This document shows positions 10,272-17,240 of a stretch of DNA of 25,788 nucleotides, piece after piece. This stretch comes from Didymodactylos carnosus (taxonomy: Eukaryota; Rotifera; Eurotatoria; Philodinida; Philodinidae): the NCBI GenBank assembly GCA_905250885.1, contig CAJNOQ010001219.1, positions 1 through 25,788 of the forward strand. Reading direction: 5' to 3'. The notes under the pieces were generated by a model, which was given only the letters and a program-made list of their open reading frames with translations, ran no database searches and was not told the origin of the DNA. Every line of letters starts with the position of its first letter. The first letter of the stretch is position 1. A program made the translations under genes and the position numbers.

Positions 10272-10869
10272 CTATAATACGAAAATGAATGCCAACATCA
10301 TTAGGAGATAGTTACATGTCAACGATATATTCTTGTTGTTATAATTTCCACCTGTTGCATACCATCCCTGACTACCGGGTGCATATCTGTTAGGTCTATT
10401 AAGGCCATTATACATATTGTTAGAACCAAAATAAACTTGACCACCTTGAGCATTTTGATTTTGGTTTCCATTGTAGTATGGCAATGAGTTGAGATTTGGT
10501 TGAGAACCATACGGTGAATAATTGATGTCGCTTTGAAATCGATCAGAATTTGAATAACCACCTAGATTTGGATTATTTCCTGTTCCATAGTAGGAACCTG
10601 GTATGGCTCCACTTGGATTATTGTTTGAATTAGCCCAACCACCGTAAGGCAAAGAATTTTGACGACGTGGTCTTTTTAAGGCAAGTCCGTCAACTAGAAT
10701 AATAAGTCAGTCTTATAACTTCTGTACGATGGCAAGTTTCTTTTATTCTTAAAGCACAGGTGTAAGTTAGTCGTTTGAACGAAAAACATTTAATAATTAA
10801 GATTCACAACCGCTTACCAAATGAATAAATTGTTAATAAAATAATTTCAGTCGCAATGATAAACTTCAT
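10272..10869 (-). CDS. two-exon gene, secreted Gly/Asn/Tyr-rich protein with hydrophobic tail
   Basis: Exon 1 is 10869-10818 and exon 2 is 10693-10272, with a 124-base intron (GTAAGC...TTCTAG) that splits a Val codon. The predicted product is 157 residues. Residues 1-17 (MKFIIATEIILLTIYSF) plus VDGLA form a clear signal peptide. A basic patch, KRPRR, follows at about 23-27. Residues about 32-140 are low complexity and rich in Gly, Asn, Tyr, Ser and Pro (repeats such as GSYYG, GGYSN, YYNGNQN) with a single Cys only near the end. The last 15 residues (TCNYLLMMLAFIFVL) are hydrophobic and terminal, as in GPI-attachment signals, though a membrane anchor is also possible. The protein is therefore probably exported and surface-attached. 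The family is not recognised; the layout superficially resembles extracellular low-complexity proteins such as silk-like, glue-like or prion-like proteins. No sequence homology is claimed. Confidence 0.75.
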
Positions 10870-10927
10870 TTTACTTAGTTTCGCAATAATGATATAGTTT
10901 CACGTCTTTTTCTCCCTCTTTCGTACA

Positions 10928-10934
10928 TTTTATA
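10928..10934 (-). promoter_or_regulatory. TATA box (TATAAAA) of the secreted-protein gene
   Basis: The minus strand reads CTTTATAAAATG here, 59 bases before the ATG at 10869. A start site about 30 bases downstream would leave a 5' UTR of roughly 30 bases. In AT-rich DNA such a box can occur by chance, but the spacing is appropriate. Confidence 0.4.
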
Positions 10935-10939
10935 AAGAG

Positions 10940-11784
10940 TTGTGTTCGACCTAACACTTTTTTTCTTCTATTTATTCTTTATGGTAGCATTCAGATGATT
11001 AAGCAGCTGTTGAATCATATAGCACAAATAACTGTACAAGTAATGTCATTCTCCCGTCTACTCAAAAATTTACATACAATAAAGAAACAGGAACTAACCC
11101 ACTCCATAAAATTCTAAGAGTTATTCTGTTGATTCTACAATTGAAGCAGAAAGGAGAAAAGTTAGTTCTTTTCTTTCTTACATATAGTATAAATAATCTC
11201 TGTAGGTGACCGACTGATTCAGATTAATATTTCAGATTTTTTTTCCTTCCAAAAAACATAAAATTTTTTTATTTCTGAATAAATTTCATAAGAGAAAAGA
11301 CGTTTAATATTATATATGCGGTGAATGTTTGCTATACCGTCAATACTTGTTGAGCATGATGTATAGACAAATTTTATCGTAAGACCCTATTGACGACGCA
11401 GAAAACGTCGTTGTGTATGCAAACGTTCATACTACGAATGTAGTACGAACATCAAAGAAAACATACCAAAAAAATTACTACTGATAACATCGAGTCGATT
11501 ACACAACTTCAATCGTTGTACAGAATATAGATAGATACAGAACAGTGAATTTAGTTTTGTAGTAGTTTACTACAAAGCTAAGTTCATATGTTCGAATCTC
11601 TATTCGTACAAAATTGATTTTGTGTTTTTCGATAGTTTTAGTTTAGAATACTATAATGAAATATTTTCCGCTTGTATTCTGACAGAATAAAGCTTATATC
11701 AAAATCATAAAACTGATCCCGTGCTCTCCCTATTCGTTTATTCTTGTTACTTTTTTAATATACTCTTGTCTACAAACACGTATC
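10940..11784. other. intergenic with two small hairpins
   Basis: No gene is supported. Two compact inverted repeats are present. One is GTTCATACTAC / GTAGTACGAAC (11425-11435 and 11440-11450, one mismatch). The other is TTTGTAGT / ACTACAAA (11556-11563 and 11569-11576, five-base loop). The second is followed by a GTTCGAATC string that resembles a tRNA T-arm, but no cloverleaf can be drawn. Confidence 0.45.
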
Positions 11785-12625
11785 TATTTCACTGGAAAAC
11801 GGCAACAATTCTATTGCTGCCGAAAGAGAAAACAACTATGAGCATCACTGACAGTATCAGATCAATTCCATTGTTATCCCGTTCAGGTAAAACATTCGAA
11901 AAATGCATGCTTATTCACTTAAAAAAACGGATGGCCGATAACAACACACTACCGGATGAATAGTCTGGCTGCAGACAGACGCATTCAACTACAACAAGGT
12001 TCGTTAGTTTCTAGACGACTGCACAAGCTCATTAGAGCAACATACAGCGACATTTGTCACGTACGTCGAGTTCGTAAAAGTTCCAATCAGATCTAGCACG
12101 ACGGTTTGGCCTACAAACTAGCTTAATTGAATTGCCATCGACAGCTACTGAAATGGATAAAAATGTACGTGAACGAAAGATCTTCGCGAATGGTTAACAA
12201 TATTTCTGGTGTATTCACTATTGAAAGGGGCGTGCCTCAGAGTAGCTGCCTCAGATCAGTTATTTTCTTATTATACCACGCAGATCTACCGCAATTCCTG
12301 CCGCAATTAGAAGCAAGAAATCGTCAACTACATCGGTTAATTCATCAATGGTGGAACACAACGAATGCTGAAATAGCGTTCACTAATAAATTTAAAACAG
12401 TAGACATGAGTACAAAACGCTTTCTGTCATGTTCATCTCACAAGCGCTGACACCAATACGAGAATTTTTCGAGCACTCAGCAGAAAGCAACTAAAATTTT
12501 TAATGTATCGAGAGCATCATTTCATTCAAGATTTATCCAAGAGACGCCCATCACGATACGTCACACGCTGGCAACAAACTAACACGAGCTACCGCGATAC
12601 AGTTTTATACTTCATCAACAAATGA
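11785..12625 (+). pseudogene. dead non-LTR (LINE-type) reverse transcriptase ORF
   Basis: Reading across frames gives successive reverse transcriptase blocks. WKTATILLLPKEK and SIRSIPLLSRSGKTFEK lie near 11790-11905 and are followed by LPDE, a TAG in place of Gln, then SGCRQTHSTTT (near 11950-11995). A motif-A region reading TATFVTYVEF is near 12050 and HDGLAYKLA near 12100. NCHRQLLKWIKMYV with GVPQSS (motif B, normally GVPQGS) is near 12130-12245. A C-terminal piece, TPIREFFEHSAES, is near 12450, and another stretch ends at TGA 12623. It carries several stops and frameshifts. Motif C (usually F/YADD) is absent and the spacing implies internal deletion. No endonuclease domain or poly(A)/TSD boundary was found. 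Intact relatives copy their own RNA into nicked chromosomal DNA; this copy cannot. Confidence 0.85.
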
Positions 12626-13753
12626 TCTTTGCTAAAAAGCCTTTACTGCAGAATTGTATTCCTTCTTAAAATTTTTTACAACTTAACTCAGCATAACCAG
12701 AGGCATTACGGACCTAGCTAGTGAAATAAAGTTAAAAGTAGTTCTATCACATCACTATTCTTGGTGAATATAGTTCATACAAAAGTTTCATTCAATCTAC
12801 GTTTCTTCGTTTAAATATGAGTAAATGTCGAATAATTAGTTGTAATATTGAACCAAAAAGTGTATTTTTTCTACTACAATCGAAAATGTGAATGATGTTT
12901 TTGGTACTTAAATGTAAAAATTTTCCTCTGGTACGAAGGGTGCCAGAAACATATGACTGGCTGTAGGATTAGTAGAGATGGGATAGACTCTCAGTATAGT
13001 CTTATATCCCATTCAGAGTATGCATAATTGAAAGCGGATCAAGATAAATGAGTGTCATTTTTCAATATGCGAGTGACAGCTGACCTTTGAATATATGTTG
13101 TTTTATGCAGAACATAGAGGATTCTGTGTAAATTATATGCATCTACAAAAATAATCTTAGTCAAATAAGTTAAGCAATAACCGTGACAGTGCCCTCTCAT
13201 GACTGAGATTCAGATCCTATTACCATAAATTCCTATATGTTGATATTCTGAAGTAGTCTGGATGGTTTTTGACCGAGTTATGAATTTTTTTCATTTTTTA
13301 TGAAAATAGTCAAAAATGGATTGTTTCACTTAGTATAGGTTTCACTGGGTTCTTCTATTTTATTTTGAAAACTAACATTGCCATGAGATTTAGCGTAGTC
13401 AATAACCTATGTCTGCAGGTGGTTCTAAGGTTGTCAGACCTAATCGGACTGAGATAGATAGGTCCCAGCAAAATCGGCGTGGATCAGGCGAGCTGGTAGC
13501 TAGCAACCTCGAAGTTGCGTAGTTTTGTAGAGGACACTTTATTCAACCGTATACTTTGAGTGAAAAAATTATTTTGCCTTCGGTGCCTGGCAAACTCTTC
13601 TTTTTTCACATGTCAGGCATACCGCCTGGAAATCCGATTCATAAAAGCTCCCATATATCAAAAAATGCAGTAAAGCCTCCTCTACAACGTGCTGAAAACT
13701 ACAGGTCTCTATCTCTCTTCATTCTAGAGTTATTCAAACAATAGCTTAAATAC
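12626..13753. other. intergenic, no gene seen
   Basis: No supported gene. A short open frame at 13556-13744 contains NYRSLSL, faintly like the NYRPISLL block of reverse transcriptases, but nothing around it supports this. It could be another scrap of the element at 11785-12625. Confidence 0.4.
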
Positions 13754-14007
13754 ACCGCGGGAGTCAGACCGTTTATTAAGTTGTTTTTTTTTACATCGCG
13801 GTTTCAAGCGGTTTTTTTACAAAACGATTTTCTTGATGTTATCGTCGATATCTGTTCGTTTTCCGTCCTTCTCTCTTTCTTCATTCTACATTTGTTTCTA
13901 TAGCTCTGACCGCGGTTGCCCCTGTTCTTACCACTGCATCCATACACCGCGAGTGTTGCTGCTATTACACTGCGGTTAGCCTACCTGAAACCACCAATCT
14001 TTCATAT

Positions 14008-14078
14008 GCGTTGTGTGAGATTCGAACTCCTTACCTTTGATTTGCTTGTCCAACATGTTTCCATTGAGCCATTTCGGG
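14008..14078 (-). repeat. tRNA-like sequence with A and B boxes (SINE head or tRNA pseudogene)
   Basis: On the minus strand TGGCTCAATGG (14071-14061) fits the Pol III A box and GTTCGAATC (14027-14019) fits the B box core exactly. The spacing between them is that of a tRNA gene. A T-arm of three pairs (GAG/CTC) around TTCGAAT forms, and the anticodon arm is partly pairable with AGC in the loop. The acceptor stem does not pair, so this is not a working tRNA. It is better read as a decayed tRNA or the head of a tRNA-derived SINE. It sits inside the CCGCGG array. Confidence 0.5.
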
Positions 14079-14139
14079 TTGTTTATACAATGATCAAAAC
14101 TGATGTTACATCTTACCGATCTAAGTGTTTTAAGTAAGA

Positions 14140-14305
14140 AACATGTGGGAGATGACCAGGGATATCAGATCCAAAGCAAGAAAATCTGAGAGACCTCAGA
14201 GAAAAGAAGTTCAAAATCGAAAAATCAATAGACCTTTGAGGAAAAAAGAGCAGAAATTAGGAAGAAAAAGTTTAAAAATTAGAAGTCAAAATCAGAAGAT
14301 CGGGA
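14140..14305 (+). repeat. purine-rich low-complexity tract
   Basis: About 160 bases dominated by AGAAAA- and AAAATCGA-type words on the plus strand. It yields a Lys/Arg/Glu-rich open frame (14143-14511) that I judge to be a composition artefact. It separates the two halves of the CCGCGG array. Confidence 0.45.
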
Positions 14306-14888
14306 TCTCTGGCGACACACCTGATACGACATCTTCGTGGCGACAAAAAACAGATAAAAAAGCGATTCTAGTATTTTTGTTTGCTGATACGAACCGCACT
14401 GTCCAGTCGGGTGGAGAACGCGCATCATCCAACCGCAGTTTTATTGACAGAAACCGCGGTCTCGAAATCATTAAAAAGCGTGGTGAAGGTAAACCGAAGT
14501 TTAAATTGTAAACATCGTGGTTTAAGAAACCGCCACGCTGAGCGGTATTCACAGACCGTCGTTTAGATCGAGTTTACCGAGGTATATAAAATCGTAAGAA
14601 AGCGCCGTTTCATATACCGCGGTTCATTCTCACTAAACTGCATCCCTTTGAAACCGCGGTTTTTGCCGGTGGCACCACCGCAACTTGATTCGATCAAAAC
14701 GCGGCTTCTCAAAACCGTGGTTTTCATCGGCATCGGCTTTTCAAACCGCAGTTTGGATCAGAGAAATCGCGGTTTGTCCTTACCGAGGTGAGTCAAACCG
14801 CGGTTAACCGCGTTTTTCGGAATTACATCGCGGTTTGCTACAGAGGAACCGCGATGAGACAAAAAAACCCGGGGTTAACCGCGGTTTT

Positions 14889-15589
14889 ATTCGAAAAATT
14901 TCTCCGTAGGAGGTAAAGAACAATGAAATTATTTTGCTTTTCTGCGGGATGCAGCTACTTGACCGTGCAAACATAAATTACAATAACAATTTCTTGATTT
15001 TTTAATCGATATTGCAATCAAAAGAGCGCTACTTTGTTGACAGACTACCTTTTAGATATAAATTCAGATTATTTCAACTCAAATATCTGTTGACTGCTGA
15101 AGAACAATATGTTCTTTATTCTATAGCAAATTCGGGGGTCATAGGTCGCCTTAAAACAGATAGGCAAGCAACACGTCGTCTCATCCACTTCGAACTCCAT
15201 CAAAGTTCCAGTGATATCTCATGTATCGGTCGTCATCTTAACAATACAGTTCCCAGTAACTATTGAAATCAATTATCCTACACGTGAAAATTGAGTCGCG
15301 TGCCAATGATTATTTATGCAGTAAAGCAAAATATGATATTTTATCACTAAATGTTCTCTGAGATAACATTTAAGGCTGTATTTTGAGTAGTGTAGATATT
15401 TCACGTTATTATGAAAATTGATCCGATAATATAACTCTTACATAGGCTGTCAAATCTAGTAAAAAACTAGTACAAACAGCATTAGATGGTATTTGCATTA
15501 TTTAATAAAGATGAATGTTGTGCTCTCTAGTCAGGTTTAAGTATAGCTCGTAATAAAGGTTAAAATATTAATAAATTACAGTTTACTTT
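14889..15589. other. intergenic, no gene seen
   Basis: Open frame 15012-15266 (plus) starts at a non-ATG codon and lacks motifs. No other signal was found. The right part is the 3' flank of the minus-strand gene ending at 15590. Confidence 0.45.
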
Positions 15590-15865
15590 TTAACGTGCGA
15601 CTGTATAAACCATATCAACGTAGTCTCGAGCTTCATCCTTCAAGAAGCGAGCACGTTGTATTTTTTGTGAATAAGAGTCTAACCACGATGATGCCGTAAC
15701 TCGACATACCATACAGATGCCGCCAAATAACGCTAGATAAGCGATAACTGCGACAGCAGCAAGTACGATGGTTTTATATTGCGATCGAACAGGAGTGGTA
15801 AAGATTGTAGCTTGTGGATCATATAACCGTTGCACTTGGGTGATGGCAGCTGATGATAGATTCAT
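15590..15865 (-). CDS. small single-pass membrane protein, unknown function
   Basis: An uninterrupted ORF of 91 residues begins with ATG at 15865. Residues 1-30 (MNLSSAAITQVQRLYDPQAT onward) are polar. Residues about 31-56 (IVLAAVAVIAYLALFGGICMVC) form one strong transmembrane helix. The C-terminal 35 residues are charged and helical (SQKIQRARFLKDEARDYVDM). The Ala/Val/Gly-rich helix and normal codon use in an AT-rich background argue against chance. With no cleavable N-terminal signal it is probably a type II or III small integral membrane protein. I see no intron. It lies between the CCGCGG array and the fold-back element and shares no strand-coherent neighbour. The family is not recognised. 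Confidence 0.65.
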   Translation of the reverse strand: MNLSSAAITQVQRLYDPQATIFTTPVRSQYKTIVLAAVAVIAYLALFGGICMVCRVTASSWLDSYSQKIQRARFLKDEARDYVDMVYTVAR

Positions 15866-16353
15866 TTAAAATTTAAATTATAAGAAGACAACAAAAGTTT
15901 ATATGCTAAAATCAGACTTTTTTTCTTATGATTTAACAAAAGCTAAACTGAAATTTAACTACCGAACATTTATCCGATCGCGCCTTTCATGATATTTAAC
16001 CGTATTTTGTTGCAACTGCTGATTTAATTTTAATGATGCACTTCGAATTAAATAAATATGTTACGATCAATTGTAGTTCAATAAACTAGACAATAGTTAT
16101 ATCGACTTAGACTTGGAGACAGAAAATTTTGTAAAAAAATATACAAATTTTGTGTGGTACTTGTTTTCAATTCAAAACATCTATAATCAGACAGAAACTT
16201 ATTGATGAGTAAAATCACATTAAAGTGATATTAATACAATAGCTGTTTTGAAAAACTATTTTAGATCTTTTTATAATTTCTTCTTACTACTATTAGTATG
16301 GCATTGCTACAAGTCGTATTACTATTCTCTCCATATCCGCAGTGTAAGGGAAG
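15866..16353. other. intergenic, no gene seen
   Basis: AT-rich upstream flank of the gene starting at 15865. No ORF, RNA or repeat could be supported until the fold-back element begins near 16354. Confidence 0.5.
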
Positions 16354-16816
16354 CTATCCCAAGGAAATGTACTTGAGATCAAGCACTTCGAAAAGTATTT
16401 GGATAAGTAATGTTCGGAGTACCTGGAGTTTTCTGCAAGTAAAAAAGGTACTTATCAAGTAACTTAACAAGTATAACTACTAGCTAAGTACTTCATCAAG
16501 TATTTGGCAGGTAACCTGATAAGTACTTGCGAAATATATGCAGGTATCCGAAAGTTCCTTCAAGTACTTGGCACGTATTAAATAGGGCTATAAAAGTTCC
16601 CGTTACTTCTTCGGGCGTTATAGACAACGGTAACTAGAAAAAAACAGTTACTGTTATAACGGTAACGAAAAGAATAGTTAGCGTTAAATCAACGTAACGG
16701 GAACTTTTACAGTCCTAGTATTAAATCTAAAAATGCTGGACAAGTGTTTAACCAAGTACTTTAGAAAATTTGCAAGTAGCTAAGTACGTGACCTCAAGTA
16801 CATTCACTAGGGATAT
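16354..16816. mobile_element. fold-back element made of CAAGTACTTG-like units
   Basis: The ends are inverted: CTATCCCAAGGAAATGTACT at 16354 and onward (then TGAGATCA) matches the reverse complement of the right end, where ACTTGAGGTCA / GTACATTCACTAGGGATA is read, about 34 bp with roughly six to eight differences. The interior is packed with half and whole copies of AAGTACTTG (for example AAGCACTT, AAGTATTTGG, CAAGTACTTGGCACGTA, CCAAGTACTTTAG). The unit is palindromic and irregularly spaced. A hAT-type MITE has inserted in it (16583-16717). With that insert removed, the element would be about 320 bp. No coding potential and no clear target duplication for the outer element. Confidence 0.65.
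16575..16725. mobile_element. hAT-type MITE, 135 bp, with 8-bp target duplication
   Basis: The element is 16583-16717. Its 24-bp terminal inverted repeats (16583-16606 and 16694-16717) differ at two positions; the left end starts TAGGGCTATAAAAGTTCCCG and the right end, read inward, TAGGACTGTAAAAGTTCCCG. It is flanked by a perfect direct repeat, GTATTAAA, at 16575-16582 and 16718-16725. An 8-bp duplication and TAGGG-type ends are the hallmark of the hAT superfamily. The interior repeats GTTAC/GTAAC (GGTAAC, AGTTAC, GGTAACG, CGTAACGG) on both strands, like subterminal transposase-binding sites. There is no ORF, so it was mobilised in trans. It lies inside the fold-back element at 16354-16816 and is therefore younger than it. 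Confidence 0.85.
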
Positions 16817-17194
16817 CCATAAAAATAGTTTTCGCAACATATAGTCTAAACTCAAATTGATGTCGATAAAAGTATCATTGAGAAGAATTAGAAAACTAAC
16901 ATAGAGAAAAATATTTTGATGGCAAAAAATGAAAATCTGGGTACGACAATTATGAAATAAAATTTCTTGTTATTTTATGAATTTGCTATAGTAGATATGC
17001 TTAAATTCTGCACATTTAACTTCTATTGTCATTATGACATTGTTCTACAAAATATTGACTACCTTATAACTGAACTATGAATTTTTTGTATGTTTGCATG
17101 ATAGTTAGTCATCATTTTTTAACCTTTGTCATTCCTTTCTTTCAACACATAACGTCTGTTTATTCATTATTCTGTTATCAACTCAACTTTAGTC

Positions 17195-17230
17195 ACTCTC
17201 TCTCTCTTTCCCTCTCTCTCTATTTCATAG
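17195..17230 (+). promoter_or_regulatory. CT-rich tract and AG acceptor just upstream of the pseudokinase start
   Basis: A tract of almost pure C and T (repeats of CT) ends in TATTTCATAG at 17230, ten bases before the ATG at 17241. This is a strong 3' splice-site context with no upstream coding exon visible. It would serve a 5' UTR intron or spliced-leader trans-splicing. Confidence 0.5.
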
Positions 17231-17240
17231 TAAGAGTAAA

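Larger units (their letters stand above)
13754..14888. repeat. AACCGCGGTT palindrome array (GC-rich island)
   Basis: Seven exact CCGCGG sites (near 13755, 13910, 14455, 14617, 14650, 14797 and 14878) and well over a dozen one- or two-mismatch variants (AAACCGCAGTTT, AACGCGGC, AAACCGTGGTTT, AATCGCGGTTTG, AACCCGGGGTT) lie in 1.1 kb. I saw no CCGCGG elsewhere in the window. The unit is self-complementary and about 10 bp; spacing varies from zero to a few tens of bases, so this is not a tandem satellite. Density is highest at 14400-14888. The middle (13990-14370) is interrupted by a tRNA-like block and a purine-rich tract. Open frames in the region (for example 14143-14511) look like by-products of the repeat. 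It could be the decayed interior of a fold-back DNA transposon or a cluster of dimeric protein-binding sites. Confidence 0.7.

Noticed and set aside
11551..11610. Possible second tRNA: GTTCGAATC after a strong hairpin
   Set aside because: The hairpin has a five-base loop and no U before an anticodon; the T-stem and acceptor stem do not pair and the A box is poor.
13556..13744. Open frame containing NYRSLSL, faintly like reverse transcriptase
   Set aside because: Only one short block resembles the family, and neighbouring blocks are absent on all frames.
13916..14137. 73-residue open frame
   Set aside because: It runs antisense through the tRNA-like block and the CCGCGG array; no recognisable protein.
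14143..14511. Lys/Arg-rich open frame of 122 residues
   Set aside because: It follows a purine-rich low-complexity tract and then the palindrome array, overlaps open frames on both strands, and has no motif or splice context.
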